Source: Roseomonas sp. CECT 9278
Lineage (GTDB): Bacteria; Pseudomonadota; Alphaproteobacteria; Acetobacterales; Acetobacteraceae
Direction of reading: 5' to 3'
Length of the DNA: 64,000 nucleotides
NCBI RefSeq assembly: GCF_918698155.1
Contig: NZ_CAKKLX010000010.1
Coordinates: 62,001-126,000, forward strand
Shown: one piece after another, positions 43,412 through 52,254 of the stretch
Layout of the letters: the number at the start of each line of letters is the position of its first letter
Position numbering within the stretch: the first letter of the stretch is position 1
Notes under the pieces: generated by a model
Databases searched by the model: none
What the model saw: the letters and a program-made list of their open reading frames with translations, nothing else
Told to the model about the DNA's origin: nothing
Position numbers and translations under genes: made by a program

Positions 43412-44891
43412 CGAGGTAGCGGGCCGTCAGGTGATCGATGAAATCCTGCGGGTCGAGCGGCTTGCCGGTCGCCGCGCGCAGCAGCTCCTGGAAGCCGAGC
43501 AGCGATCCCTTCGCATGCACATGCACGCGCAGCCAGGACAGCAGCGGCGCCATGTCGCCCTGCGCCAGCGCGGCATCGAGCCCCGGCTCCGCCGCCCGCG
43601 CCGCCTTCATCAGCTGCGCGGCCGCCATCGCCCCCAGCGTATAGGACGGGAAATAGCCGAAGGCGCCGTCGTGCCAGTGGATGTCCTGCAGGCAGCCCCG
43701 CGCATCGTCGGGCGGGGTGATGCCGAGCATCCGCTGCATCCCCTCGTTCCAGGCGCCGGGAAGGTCGGCCACCTCCAGCCTGCCCTGGATCATCGCGCGT
43801 TCCAGCCGGAAGCGCAGGATGACGTGGGCGGGATAGGTGATCTCGTCGGCATCGACGCGGATGAAGCCGCGTTCCACCCGCCGCCAGTTCGCCGCAAGGT
43901 TGCCCGGTGCATAGGCCGCCGCATCGCCGCCGAAGGCCGCGCGCAATTCGCCGCCCAGGAAGCCCAGGAAGGCATCGGACCGGCAGGCCTGCATCTCGAC
44001 GATCAGCGACTGCGATTCATGCGCCGCCATGCCCGCGGCATCGCCGACCGGCTGGCGCGCGAAGGCCGCCGGAAGGCCGCGTTCGTACAGCGCGTGCCCG
44101 GTCTCGTGCAGCACGCCGAGCAGCGCCTTCGACACGTCGCGCGCGTCGTAGAAGGTGGTCAGGCGCACATCGGTCGGCGTGCCGCCGCAGAACGGATGCA
44201 GCGATTCATCGAGGCGCGCGTGCGCGTAGTCGAGCCCGATGCGCGCCGACAGCCGGGCGCACAAATCCCGCTGCGCCGGCACCGGGAAGGGGCCGGGCAG
44301 CGCCACGGCCGGGGGGCGGGCGGCCTGGATCGCCTCGGCGCGCGGCAGGGCGTCGGCCAGGAAGGCCTCGTAGGCGGCGAAGACCGGTTCGACATCGGCG
44401 GCCGCCACGCCGCGCTGGTAGCCGTCCATCAGCGCATCGTAGGGGTCCATGGACAGCGCCGCGGCCAGCGCCTGCGCGGTCTCCCGCTGGAGGCGCACCA
44501 CCTCCGCCAGGGCCGGCGCCACGTGGGCGAAGTCGGCCCGCGCCTTGGCCTCGCGCCAGATCTTCTCGCAGGCCGAATTGGCGCGGGTGCTCGCTTCCAC
44601 CAATTCGGTCGGCAGGGCGGTCGCGCGGGCATGGCTGCGCACCATCAGCGCGAGGTTGGTCTCCTCCCACACGCCTTCGGGCCGCGCGATCTCGAGGTCC
44701 TCGGCGACCACCGGCGCGGTCAGCAATTCGTGCGCGAGGCCGGCCAGCGCGGCGAGCTGTTCGCCACGCGCCTCCCCCCCGCCCGGCGGCATCATCGCCG
44801 AAGCATCCCAGTGCAGCATCGCGGCGGCCTCGCCCAGCGCGGCGATGCGCGCGAAGCGGGCCTTCAGGCGGTCATAGGCGGCGTTGTGCAT
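43404..44891 (-). CDS. Carboxypeptidase M32 (Taq/thermostable carboxypeptidase family)
   Basis: A 495-residue zinc metallocarboxypeptidase. The zinc motif HExxH is in LHETGHALYERGLP (His262, Glu263, His266), and the third ligand Glu is expected in AAHESQSLIVEM about 30 residues on. The fold is mostly helical with the usual length. The enzyme removes C-terminal residues from peptides in the cytoplasm. Only 7 bases separate it from the SURF1 gene upstream, so it seems to ride on the cytochrome oxidase transcript, although no functional link is known. Confidence 0.93.
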   Translation of the reverse strand: MHNAAYDRLKARFARIAALGEAAAMLHWDASAMMPPGGGEARGEQLAALAGLAHELLTAPVVAEDLEIARPEGVWEETNLALMVRSHARATALPTELVEASTRANSACEKIWREAKARADFAHVAPALAEVVRLQRETAQALAAALSMDPYDALMDGYQRGVAAADVEPVFAAYEAFLADALPRAEAIQAARPPAVALPGPFPVPAQRDLCARLSARIGLDYAHARLDESLHPFCGGTPTDVRLTTFYDARDVSKALLGVLHETGHALYERGLPAAFARQPVGDAAGMAAHESQSLIVEMQACRSDAFLGFLGGELRAAFGGDAAAYAPGNLAANWRRVERGFIRVDADEITYPAHVILRFRLERAMIQGRLEVADLPGAWNEGMQRMLGITPPDDARGCLQDIHWHDGAFGYFPSYTLGAMAAAQLMKAARAAEPGLDAALAQGDMAPLLSWLRVHVHAKGSLLGFQELLRAATGKPLDPQDFIDHLTARYLDG

Positions 44892-44898
44892 CCCGTGT

Positions 44899-45579
44899 TC
44901 AGTCCTTCAGCCGCCGCCGCGCCCAGACCAGGAACACCCCGGCAAGCGCGACGGCCAGGCCATACCACGTGATGGCATAGCCGAGATGGTTGTTGGAGGG
45001 GCGTGGCAGGCGGCGGTCAGCCTGCGGCAGGCCAGGCCCCTGCCCCAGCGCCACCAGCCCGAAGGGTGCCAGCTGCGGCAGGTCCAGCGCGGGGCCGATC
45101 ACCACCGGGTCGAAGGTGTAGAAGCGGCGCCCGGCGGTGTCGTCGGTGGCGGAGAACATCCCGACGCGCTCGACCGGGCGCACCCAGGCGGTGACGCGCA
45201 CCTCCCCCGCGGGCCGGTCGACCGTGGCGCGGCCCTCCAGCGGCACCCAGCCGCGGTCGACCAGGATGGCCGGCGCGCCGTCGCGCAGCAGCGGCGTAAC
45301 GAGGCGCGCGCCGAGCGTCGCGCCGCGCACCTCGATACCGACCAGCGACTCGCGCCCATGATCCAGCCGTCCGGCGGCCTCGACCTTGGTGAAGGGGACC
45401 GGGTCGGCCGGCAGCGGCTGGGCGGGGCCGGCCTCGGCGGCATCGATGCGCGCCAGGATGCCGGCCTTCCAGCCCAGGCGCTGCGCCTGCCAGGTGCCGA
45501 GGGCGAGCAGCACCGCCAGCACCGGCAGGGTCACGAGGAGCGGCAGGATCAGCCGGCGCAGGCCGGGGCGTGATGACAT
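44899..45579 (-). CDS. SURF1-family cytochrome oxidase assembly protein
   Basis: A 226-residue membrane protein with a span at each end: LILPLLVTLPVLAVLLALG near the N-terminus and YAITWYGLAVALAGVFLVW at the C-terminus. Between them is the periplasmic SURF1 domain with LVDRGWVPLEG and NHLGYAITWYGLA. SURF1 helps insert heme a into subunit I of aa3-type oxidases. ATG 45579 gives the normal short tail MSSRPGLRR. It lies 47 bp after the DUF983 gene in the cta gene row. Confidence 0.92.
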   Translation of the reverse strand: MSSRPGLRRLILPLLVTLPVLAVLLALGTWQAQRLGWKAGILARIDAAEAGPAQPLPADPVPFTKVEAAGRLDHGRESLVGIEVRGATLGARLVTPLLRDGAPAILVDRGWVPLEGRATVDRPAGEVRVTAWVRPVERVGMFSATDDTAGRRFYTFDPVVIGPALDLPQLAPFGLVALGQGPGLPQADRRLPRPSNNHLGYAITWYGLAVALAGVFLVWARRRLKD

Positions 45580-45626
45580 GGCGCGGCTATATGGCCTCCG
45601 GCGCCCGGCCGGAAGCCCAGGCGGGA

Positions 45627-45977
45627 TCAGCCCGCGTCGCGCCGGTGCCGCCATTGCAGCGCCGCCAGCGCCGCCTTGGCCACGCGCATGGTCAGCACGG
45701 ACAGCGGCAGCACCACCGCCGGCCACAGAACGGCATGCACCCAGAGCGGCGGGGTGAAGCGCACATCGACCCAGATGGCGAGGCCCACGGTCAGCGCGCC
45801 GATGACGAAGATGCCCGCCACCGCCGGCCCGTCGCCGGCATCATGGGCGCGCAGGTCGAGCCCGCAGGCATCGCAGGTGTCGCGGATGTCGAGCAAGCCG
45901 CGGAACAGCGCGCCCTGTCCGCAGCGCGGGCAGCGCCCGAGCAGCGCGACCTTCCAGACCGGCGCGGCGATGGTCAT
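45627..45977 (-). CDS. DUF983-domain membrane protein with zinc-ribbon-like Cys pairs
   Basis: A 116-residue protein. The N-terminal part has two CxxC pairs (RCPRCGQGALF and DTCDACGLDL), suggesting a small metal-binding knuckle. Two membrane helices follow (VAGIFVIGALTVGLAIWV and VLWPAVVLPLSVL). DUF983 proteins commonly sit in aa3-type oxidase loci between subunit III and SURF1, as here, and are suspected assembly factors; the activity is unknown. A perfect 10-bp hairpin lies 23 bp upstream of its start and could reduce its expression relative to ctaE. Confidence 0.9.
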   Translation of the reverse strand: MTIAAPVWKVALLGRCPRCGQGALFRGLLDIRDTCDACGLDLRAHDAGDGPAVAGIFVIGALTVGLAIWVDVRFTPPLWVHAVLWPAVVLPLSVLTMRVAKAALAALQWRHRRDAG

Positions 45978-45999
45978 GCCGGACCTCCCCAGACGAAAG

Positions 46000-46024
46000 C
46001 GGCCCGAGGCACAACCTCGGGCCG
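46000..46024 (-). terminator. Perfect 10-bp hairpin between ctaE and DUF983
   Basis: CGGCCCGAGG (46000-46009), loop CACAA, CCTCGGGCCG (46015-46024), fully paired. Read on the minus strand it is followed by CTTTCGTCT, a weak U-rich tail. It may act as a partial terminator that lowers transcription from the core oxidase genes into the assembly-factor genes. Confidence 0.65.
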
Positions 46025-46130
46025 GGAGCGCACGGCACGACCGCGCCCAACCTGTGCTTCGCCGCCAAGGCTGCCGTGCACGGCGCGCAAGCCAAGCTGC
46101 CGGATGGCGGCGCCGGCGCTTGAGGCGAGA

Positions 46131-46976
46131 TCAGTGTTCCGCGATGACGCCTGCGCCCCACCAGTAGATGCAGACGAACAGGAACAGCCACACCACGTCC
46201 ACGAAGTGCCAGTACCAGGCGGCGGCCTCGAATCCGAAATGCCGTTCCGGGCTGAAATGCCCCTTGATGGCGCGGACCAGGCACACGATCAGGAAGGTGG
46301 TGCCGACGATCACGTGGAAGCCGTGGAAGCCGGTGGCCAGGAAGAAGGTGGAGGAATAGATGCCGCCGCCCGCGAAGGGGAAGGGCGAGATCGAATACTC
46401 CCAGGCCTGCAGCGAGGTGAACAGCAGCCCCAGCGCCACGGTCAGCGACAGGCCGGTGATCAGCGCCCTGCGGTCGTTCTGGAGCAGCGCGGCATGCGCC
46501 CAGGTGACCGTGCAGCCCGACAGCAGCAGGATCATGGTGTTGAGGAAGGGCAGGCCCCAGGGGTCGAAGGTCTCGATCCCGCGCGGCGGCCAGATGGACG
46601 GCGCGACGGCGCCCGAGACGTGTTCGGGGTACAGCGCGAAGTGGAAATAGGCCCAGAAGAAGGCGACGAAGAACATCACCTCGGAGGCGATGAACAGGAT
46701 CATGCCGTAGCGCAGGCCGATCTGCACGATCGGCGAGTGCAGGCCGGGCGTCGCGCTCTCCTTCAACACGTCGCGCCACCACATGAACATGGTGCCGAGC
46801 GTCATCGCCAGGCCGAGGAAGAACACCCAGGTGATCGACGAATGCGCCCACAGGACGATGCCCAGCACCAGCGCGCCGCCGCCGAAGGCGCCGGTCAGCG
46901 GCCAGGGCGACGGATCGACCAGGTGGTACGGGTGCTTGTAGTGCGGCGCTGATTCGCCCTGGGTGCTGCTGGCCAT
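46131..46976 (-). CDS. ctaE: Cytochrome c oxidase subunit III
   Basis: A 281-residue subunit III of an aa3-type heme-copper oxidase with seven membrane helices. Family landmarks are [18 protein letters not shown] at the N-terminus, [12 protein letters not shown] with the conserved Glu, and [14 protein letters not shown]. The C-terminus ends [19 protein letters not shown]. It stabilises proton uptake and binds lipid in the complex. It follows ctaG with 125 bp between, which contain a hairpin. Confidence 0.96.
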   Translation of the reverse strand: MASSTQGESAPHYKHPYHLVDPSPWPLTGAFGGGALVLGIVLWAHSSITWVFFLGLAMTLGTMFMWWRDVLKESATPGLHSPIVQIGLRYGMILFIASEVMFFVAFFWAYFHFALYPEHVSGAVAPSIWPPRGIETFDPWGLPFLNTMILLLSGCTVTWAHAALLQNDRRALITGLSLTVALGLLFTSLQAWEYSISPFPFAGGGIYSSTFFLATGFHGFHVIVGTTFLIVCLVRAIKGHFSPERHFGFEAAAWYWHFVDVVWLFLFVCIYWWGAGVIAEH

Positions 46977-47002
46977 CGGAGTTCCTGGACCTCGGATCCT
47001 GT

Positions 47003-47025
47003 GCAGGGGGGCTCGGCGCCCCTGC
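47003..47025 (-). terminator. Hairpin between ctaG and ctaE
   Basis: GCAGGGGGGC, loop TCG, GCGCCCCTGC: 9 of 10 pairs. It is 27 bases upstream of the ctaE start on the minus strand, so it could be an attenuator or mRNA processing/stability site rather than a full stop, since ctaE is needed with the other subunits. Confidence 0.45.
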
Positions 47026-47101
47026 TGGTGTCGCGCCGCATCAATCCCGAAAAGCCGCGGCGGATCAAGCCCGCCGGCGGCATGAACGGGGGATGCCGCG
47101 C

Positions 47102-47701
47102 TCAGTTGGTGCGTGCCCCCGCCCGGCCGACATGCGGCCCCGCATTGGCCATCGCGCCGGCGCGCTGCGCGTCCTCGATGGTGCGGTAGAAGGTGTAGGA
47201 GAGCGTGATGGTGGTGATGTCGCGCGTGTTGGGGTCCTCGGCGATGCGGGGATCGACCCAGAAGCTCACCGGCATGTCCACGCGCTGGCCGGGCGCCAGC
47301 GTCTGCTCGTCGAAGCAGAAGCAGGCGACCTTGTGGAAGTACCGCCCGACCTTCTCCGGCGTGACGTTGTAGACCGACACCCCGGTCACCGGCGTCTCCG
47401 CGCGATTGGCGGCGGTATAGAAGGCGAGGCCTTCCTCGCCGAGCCGTACGGTCATGGCGGGCTGCTCCGCCTGGAAGCGCCAGGGCAGGGACCGGTCGGT
47501 CTGGGCGGCAAAGCGCACGGTGATGGTGCGGTCGGTCGCCCCCGGCGCGGCGAGCCCACGCTGCGTGGTGCCGTTGTAGCCCGTCACGCGGCAGAACAGG
47601 TCATAGAGCGGGACGGCGGCGAAGGACAGGCCGACCATGCCGAAGGCCACCCCGCCCATCACCAGGCCGAGCCGGCGGTTGCGCGTGCGGATGTCGGTCA
47701 T
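47102..47701 (-). CDS. ctaG: Cytochrome c oxidase assembly protein Cox11/CtaG
   Basis: A 199-residue copper chaperone with one N-terminal membrane span ([20 protein letters not shown]) followed by a Cys-containing stretch [13 protein letters not shown], and a periplasmic immunoglobulin-like domain. The copper-binding CxC motif is in [11 protein letters not shown]. It delivers copper to the CuB site of subunit I. ATG 47701 overlaps the stop of the small CoxF-like gene (ATGA). Confidence 0.95.
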   Translation of the reverse strand: MTDIRTRNRRLGLVMGGVAFGMVGLSFAAVPLYDLFCRVTGYNGTTQRGLAAPGATDRTITVRFAAQTDRSLPWRFQAEQPAMTVRLGEEGLAFYTAANRAETPVTGVSVYNVTPEKVGRYFHKVACFCFDEQTLAPGQRVDMPVSFWVDPRIAEDPNTRDITTITLSYTFYRTIEDAQRAGAMANAGPHVGRAGARTN

Positions 47702-47826
47702 CCGCGCATCACCCGCGCCATGCCGACGAAATAGAACAGCACCGACAGCGCCACCAGCACGAGCAGGATGGCGATGTTGCGCCCGCGCCGGCGCCGGTGG
47801 AACAGGGCGAGTTCCTCGGGCGTCAT
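47698..47826 (-). CDS. 42-residue one-span membrane protein, CoxF-like
   Basis: A short gene reading MTPEELALFHRRRRGRNIAI and then a hydrophobic helix LLVLVALSVLFYFVGMARV. Its start overlaps the ctaB stop by four bases and its stop overlaps the ctaG start by four bases (ATGA at both joins), which strongly supports translation. The basic N-terminus and single helix, and the place between ctaB and ctaG, match the small CoxF-type proteins found in alphaproteobacterial oxidase loci. The role is unproven; assembly or stability of the oxidase is the usual guess. Confidence 0.85.
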   Translation of the reverse strand: MTPEELALFHRRRRGRNIAILLVLVALSVLFYFVGMARVMRG

Positions 47827-48782
47827 GTGGGCAGGACCAGACGGTCGATCGCCAGCGCGCCCAGCAGCACAAACAGGTAGTAGAGCGAGAATCGGAAGCA
47901 GGCCTTGGCCGGCGCGTCCTTGGTCAGGCTGCGCCCGGCCTCGTCCTGCTGGTCCCGCAGCACGGCCAGGGCATGGCGCAGGAACATCGCGCCGAGCACC
48001 GCCGCCACGATGGCGTAGACCGGCCCGGCGAAACCCACCAGCCAGGGCGTCAGGCTGAGTGGCACCAGCAGGGCGGTGTAGATCATCACCTGCCGGCGGG
48101 TTTCCTTCGCACCGGCGGTGACCGGCAGCATCGGCACGCCGGCGCGCGCGTAGTCATCATGCGCCCACAGCGCCAGCGCCCAGAAATGCGGCGGCGTCCA
48201 GGCAAAGACGATGGCGAACAGCAGGATCGGCACCAGCGTCACGTCGCCGGTCACCGCCGCCCAGCCGATCACCGGCGGGAAGGCGCCGGCCGCACCGCCG
48301 ATGACGATGTTCTGCGGCGTGCGGCGCTTCAGCCACATGGTGTAGACGAACACATAGAAGGCGATGGACAGCGCCAGGATGCCGGCGGCAACCAGGTTCG
48401 TCGCGACCCACATCACGCTGACCGAGCCCACCGACAGCCAGATGCCGAAGGCGAGGGCCGCCGCCGGCGCGATGCGCCCGGCCGGAATGGGGCGCTTGGC
48501 CGTGCGGCGCATCACTGCGTCGATGTCTCGGTCGAACCACATGTTGATGGCACCGGCAGCGCCGGAGGCGACCGCGATGCACAGGATGGCGGTGATGGAC
48601 AGCACCGGCGGCATGGCCAGCGCACCCGGCGCCACCAGCAGCCCGACCACGCCGGAGAAGACCACCAGCGTCATCACGCGCGGCTTCAGCAGCGCGATCC
48701 AGTCGCGCACCTCCGACATGTCATAGGAAGCAGGAAGGGGGGCCGTGCCCCCCTGTCCCCTTTGCAGCGCGGTGTCGCTCAT
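47823..48782 (-). CDS. ctaB: Protoheme IX farnesyltransferase (heme O synthase)
   Basis: A 319-residue UbiA-family membrane prenyltransferase that converts heme B to heme O for the aa3 oxidase. The first Asp-rich motif is NMWFDRDIDAVMRRT, and later WTPPHFWALALWAHDDYARAG matches the family. The N-terminus has an unusual tail, QRGQGGTAPLPASYD, encoded by a G-run/C-run hairpin sequence (48737-48753). The usual protein starts near MSEVRDWIALLKPRVM, so an internal start at that Met is possible. It lies 25 bp after ctaD. Confidence 0.94.
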   Translation of the reverse strand: MSDTALQRGQGGTAPLPASYDMSEVRDWIALLKPRVMTLVVFSGVVGLLVAPGALAMPPVLSITAILCIAVASGAAGAINMWFDRDIDAVMRRTAKRPIPAGRIAPAAALAFGIWLSVGSVSVMWVATNLVAAGILALSIAFYVFVYTMWLKRRTPQNIVIGGAAGAFPPVIGWAAVTGDVTLVPILLFAIVFAWTPPHFWALALWAHDDYARAGVPMLPVTAGAKETRRQVMIYTALLVPLSLTPWLVGFAGPVYAIVAAVLGAMFLRHALAVLRDQQDEAGRSLTKDAPAKACFRFSLYYLFVLLGALAIDRLVLPT

Positions 48783-48807
48783 GGCGGCTCCGTTCCGGCG
48801 CGCACCC

Positions 48808-50400
48808 TCAGCGGATGCGCGGCAGCTCGTCGAAGGAATGGAAGGGCGGGGGCGAGGAAACCTGCCATTCCAGCGTGGTCGCGCCGGGGCCCCACGGATT
48901 GGCCGCCACCTTCTCGCCGCTGCGGAAGGTCAGCCAGATCACGTAGAAGAACAGCACCAGCGACGCCGCCGAGATGTACGCCCCGACCGAGGCGATGAAG
49001 TTCCACGCCGTGAAGGCCTCCGGATAGTCCGGGTAGCGGCGCGGCATGCCCTGGTTGCCCGAGAAGTGCATCGGGAAGAAGGTGATGTTCACGCCGACGA
49101 AGGTCATCCAGAAATGCACCTTCCCCCAGAATTCGGGGTACTGGCGGCCGCTCATCTTGCCGATCCAGTAGTAGAAGCCGGCATAGATGCTGAACACCGC
49201 GCCCAGACTCAGCACGTAGTGGAAGTGCGCCACCACGTAGTAGGTGTTGTGCAGGATCTGGGTGATCGGCGCATTGGCCAGCACCACGCCCGTCACGCCG
49301 CCCACGGTGAACAGGAAGATGAAGCCGATGGCGAACAGCATCGGGGTCTTCAGCTCGATCGACCCGCCCCACATGGTGGCGATCCAGGAGAAGATCTTGA
49401 TGCCCGTCGGCACCGCGATCACCAGCGTGGCCGCCATGAAGTAGGCGCGGGTGTCGACATCCATGCCCGACTGGAACATGTGGTGCGCCCACACCACGAA
49501 GCCGACGAAGCCGATCGCGACCATGGCGTAGGCCATGCCGAGGTAGCCGAAGACCGGCTTGCGGCTGAAGGTGCTGACCACGTGGCTGATGATGCCGAAG
49601 CCCGGCAGGATCATGATGTAGACTTCGGGGTGGCCGAAGAACCAGAACAGGTGCTGGAACAGCACCGGGTCGCCGCCGCCCTCGGGCCGGAAGAAGGCCG
49701 TGCCGAAGTTGCGGTCGGTGATCAGCATGGTGATCGCCCCCGCCAGCACCGGCACCGCCAGCAGCAGCAGGAAGGCGGTGACCAGCATCGACCACACGAA
49801 CAGCGGCATCTTGTGCAGGGTCATGCCCGGCGCGCGCATGTTCAGGATGGTGGTGATGAAGTTGGCCGCGCCCATGATCGACGACGCGCCCGCCAGGTGC
49901 AGCGAGAACAGCGCCAGGTCCATCGCCATCGACGGGTGGAACTGACGGTCCGACAGCGGCGGGTAGATGGTCCAGCCCGCACCTGGGCCTTCGCCCACGA
50001 ACAGCGAGGCGCCCAGCAGCAGGAAGGCCGGCACCAGCAGCCAGAAGCTGATGTTGTTCATGCGCGGGAAGGCCATGTCCGGCGCGCCGATCATCAGCGG
50101 CACGAACCAGTTGCCGAAGCCGCCGATCAGCGCGGGCATGACCACGAAGAACACCATGATCAGCCCGTGGGCCGACACGAAGGCGTTCCAAACCTGGCCG
50201 TCGCCGAAGATCTGCAGGCCGGGGTGCTGAAGCTCCATGCGCATCAGCACGGACAGCGCGACGCCGATCACCCCCGCGAACAGCGCGAAGATGATGTAGA
50301 GCGTCCCGATATCCTTGTGGTTGGTCGAGAACAGCCAGCGGTTGACGAAGCCGGGCTTGTGGTCGTGGTCGTCGTGGTGCGCGTCGGTTGCGGTGGCCAT
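48808..50400 (-). CDS. ctaD: Cytochrome c oxidase subunit I
   Basis: A 530-residue heme-copper oxidase subunit I with 12 membrane helices. Heme and CuB ligands are visible: the low-spin heme His in [12 protein letters not shown], the CuB His-Tyr region in [19 protein letters not shown], the His pair in FVVWAHHMF, and the high-spin/low-spin heme pair in [16 protein letters not shown] indicates an A-type oxidase. The His-rich start ([10 protein letters not shown]) is common in the family. It lies 18 bp after ctaC. Confidence 0.97.
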   Translation of the reverse strand: MATATDAHHDDHDHKPGFVNRWLFSTNHKDIGTLYIIFALFAGVIGVALSVLMRMELQHPGLQIFGDGQVWNAFVSAHGLIMVFFVVMPALIGGFGNWFVPLMIGAPDMAFPRMNNISFWLLVPAFLLLGASLFVGEGPGAGWTIYPPLSDRQFHPSMAMDLALFSLHLAGASSIMGAANFITTILNMRAPGMTLHKMPLFVWSMLVTAFLLLLAVPVLAGAITMLITDRNFGTAFFRPEGGGDPVLFQHLFWFFGHPEVYIMILPGFGIISHVVSTFSRKPVFGYLGMAYAMVAIGFVGFVVWAHHMFQSGMDVDTRAYFMAATLVIAVPTGIKIFSWIATMWGGSIELKTPMLFAIGFIFLFTVGGVTGVVLANAPITQILHNTYYVVAHFHYVLSLGAVFSIYAGFYYWIGKMSGRQYPEFWGKVHFWMTFVGVNITFFPMHFSGNQGMPRRYPDYPEAFTAWNFIASVGAYISAASLVLFFYVIWLTFRSGEKVAANPWGPGATTLEWQVSSPPPFHSFDELPRIR

Positions 50401-50418
50401 CGTCTGTCCTCTCGCGCC

Positions 50419-51318
50419 TTAGCGGCGCGCCTCCGCGATCTGAAGGCTGTCGGTCTGCTCGGGTGCGGCGGCCTGCACCGGGGCGGGCGCATCATCCGCG
50501 CGGGCGAAGCGCGTGCGCGCCGCGGCCACCCAGGTGTCGAATTCGGCCTGCGGCACGGCACGCACCGCGATCGGCATGAACCAGTGGTTGGTCCCGCAGA
50601 TCTGGTTGCACTGGCCGTAGAACACGCCCTCGCGGTCGGCGCGCATCCAGGTCTCGAGCGCGCGGCCGGGGATGGTGTAGCGCTGGATGCCCAGCGCCGG
50701 CACGAAGAAGGAATGGATCACGTCATAGCCGGTGGTCAGCACGCGCACATTGGCGCCGATCGGGATCACCAGCTCATTGTCCACCGCCAGGCGGAACAGG
50801 TGGCGGCGTTCCGGCGGCAGTTGGTCCTCGGTCAGCGGATAGCTGTCGAAGTTGAAGTTGCCGTGGTCCGGATAGGTGTAGTTCCAGTACCACTGGCGGC
50901 CCTGCACGCTGATCGTGATGTCGGCGTCGGGCGTACGGTCCTGGTAGTAGATCAGCCGGAAGGACGGGATGGCGATGACCACCAGGATCAGCACCGGCAC
51001 CACGGTCCAGGCCACTTCCAGCAGCGTGTTGTGGCTGGTGCGCGACGGCGTCGGGTTCACCTCGGCGCGATAGCGGAACACGCACCAGGCCAGCAGCACG
51101 AGCACGAACACCGTGATGACGACGATGATCCAGAAGACCAGCGAGTTGAAGCTGCTGATTGCTTCCTTGATCGGGCCGCCGGATTCCTGCAGGCCCATGC
51201 CCCAGGATTGCGGGGCGCCGACCATCCCCTGCGCCAGGACCGGGCCGGCCGCGAAGGCCAGGACCAGACCGAGCATTGCCGCCCACAGGCGCTTCGCGTC
51301 GCTCAACCGCATCACCAT
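50419..51318 (-). CDS. ctaC: Cytochrome c oxidase subunit II
   Basis: A 299-residue subunit II. The signal peptide is around AAMLGLVLAFAAGPVLAQG; two membrane helices follow (LVFWIIVVITVFVLVLLAW and VVPVLILVVIAIPSFRLIY). The CuA-binding residues are in DVIHSFFVP and CNQICGTNHWFMP, and the electron-entry aromatic patch is GRQWYWNYTYPD. The start is taken at ATG 51318 (MVMRLSD); an ATG two codons later is also possible. A short Ala/Pro-rich tail ends the protein. There is no fused cytochrome c domain. Confidence 0.95.
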   Translation of the reverse strand: MVMRLSDAKRLWAAMLGLVLAFAAGPVLAQGMVGAPQSWGMGLQESGGPIKEAISSFNSLVFWIIVVITVFVLVLLAWCVFRYRAEVNPTPSRTSHNTLLEVAWTVVPVLILVVIAIPSFRLIYYQDRTPDADITISVQGRQWYWNYTYPDHGNFNFDSYPLTEDQLPPERRHLFRLAVDNELVIPIGANVRVLTTGYDVIHSFFVPALGIQRYTIPGRALETWMRADREGVFYGQCNQICGTNHWFMPIAVRAVPQAEFDTWVAAARTRFARADDAPAPVQAAAPEQTDSLQIAEARR

Positions 51319-51387
51319 TCCCCGGGCGCGTTGCCCGCGCCGCCCCGCCAGAAACATGCACATGCGCCGATGGACTGGCGCGCGCGG

Positions 51388-51417
51388 ACCATAGTCGCGG
51401 CACCCCGCACCGCACAA
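51388..51417 (-). promoter_or_regulatory. Possible sigma-70-type promoter for ctaC
   Basis: On the minus strand TTGTGC (51417-51412), an 18-base spacer, then TATGGT (51393-51388). Transcription would begin near 51380, about 60 bases before the ctaC start. It is the only plausible box pair I saw in the 147-bp gap. Confidence 0.35.
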
Positions 51418-51465
51418 GTGAGCACGACCCGCGATCCGCCAACCCTGCGCCGGCGCAACGATGCG

Positions 51466-51750
51466 TCAGGGATGCCGACCGCGCGGCGTGATCCAGACCC
51501 CGCCCGGCGCGCCCCAGGGCTGCGCCGGCTGGATGGTCGGGTCGGGCGGGCACATCGGCCGCATCACGCCGCAATCCCAGACGAAGCGATCGGGCCGCCC
51601 GGTCATCTGGCCGCCGCGTTCGAACCGGCATTCGCACAGCTTGCCGGCCATGCAGGCCACCTGGCCCTCGATTTCTGCGGTGCAGGCGGGCGGCGCCTGC
51701 GCGGCCGCAGGGCCAGCAAGAATCAGGGCGAGCAGCCGGATCATGCGCAT
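51466..51750 (-). CDS. Small exported Cys-rich protein, unknown function
   Basis: A 94-residue protein with a short signal peptide, MRMIRLLALILAGPAAAQA, and a mature part of about 75 residues holding six Cys (PACTAE, VACMAGKLCEC, VWDCGVMRPMC), enough for three disulfides in the periplasm. I do not recognise a family. It lies upstream of ctaC on the same strand with 147 bp between, so a link with the oxidase is possible but not shown. The end, TIQPAQPWGAPGGVWITP, is Pro/Trp-rich. Confidence 0.65.
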   Translation of the reverse strand: MRMIRLLALILAGPAAAQAPPACTAEIEGQVACMAGKLCECRFERGGQMTGRPDRFVWDCGVMRPMCPPDPTIQPAQPWGAPGGVWITPRGRHP

Positions 51751-51889
51751 GCCGCGCAGCCTGCCCCGGCAAGGATTGCGGCTTCGTGCACGGACCGCCC
51801 CTTGCGCCCCGCCGCGCGCCGGCCTTCCTTCCGGCCATGACCCACCCACCATCGGCGACCGCGCCCTGGATCCGCTGATCCGCATCCTG

Positions 51890-52054
51890 GTGCAGGCGGC
51901 GCAGTGGCTTCGGCACCCGCCCTCGCGCACGCATGTCCGCATCATGGTGGCGGTGGTGGTGCTCGCGCTGGCGCTCGTGGCAATCGAGACCTGGGTCGGC
52001 TGGCCGGATTGGGGGCGGGTGGACCAGCGCGGCGGCCTGGTTGTCCGGCCCTGA
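51890..52054 (+). CDS. Small one-span membrane protein, start uncertain
   Basis: From GTG 51890 the frame gives 54 residues: VQAAQWLRHPPSRTHVRI, a membrane helix MVAVVVLALALVAIETW, then VGWPDWGRVDQRGG. The codon pattern upstream in the same frame (IGDRALDPLIRILV) also looks coding, yet has no ATG/GTG/TTG. The nearby ATG 51837 reads into a stop after 13 codons in another frame. This may mean a non-standard start or a frameshift near 51851. The layout resembles short conserved alphaproteobacterial membrane proteins, recalled but not checked. Confidence 0.5.
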   Translation: MQAAQWLRHPPSRTHVRIMVAVVVLALALVAIETWVGWPDWGRVDQRGGLVVRP

Positions 52055-52075
52055 GGCGGTCGCGCCACCAATATC

Positions 52076-52104
52076 TTGACGTGCCCCCCACGCGCCGCGA
52101 TACG
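52076..52104 (+). promoter_or_regulatory. Possible promoter for the gene at 52255
   Basis: TTGACG, a 17-base spacer, then GATACG. The -35 box is strong, the -10 weak. The transcript would have about 140 untranslated bases before the ATG at 52255. I see no other feature in the 200-bp gap 52055-52254. Confidence 0.28.
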
Positions 52105-52254
52105 AACCCTGACCGGCGGGAAGACCGGCACCCATCGCATGGCCAAGGGTTATGCCATCGGGGGATGGGCCAGGCAGACCAGATTGACCGGGCGCCATTC
52201 GGGCGCCGCATCTCCGGCCTCTTGCGGGGCCGCCGCGAGACGTGAGGCCGTGCC

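Noticed and set aside
48745-51840. A 1031-codon open frame on the plus strand opposite ctaB, ctaD and ctaC
   Set aside because: Its composition (His, Asp, Arg, Gly runs) is what the antisense frame of a high-GC gene gives; the minus-strand genes have clear family motifs throughout.
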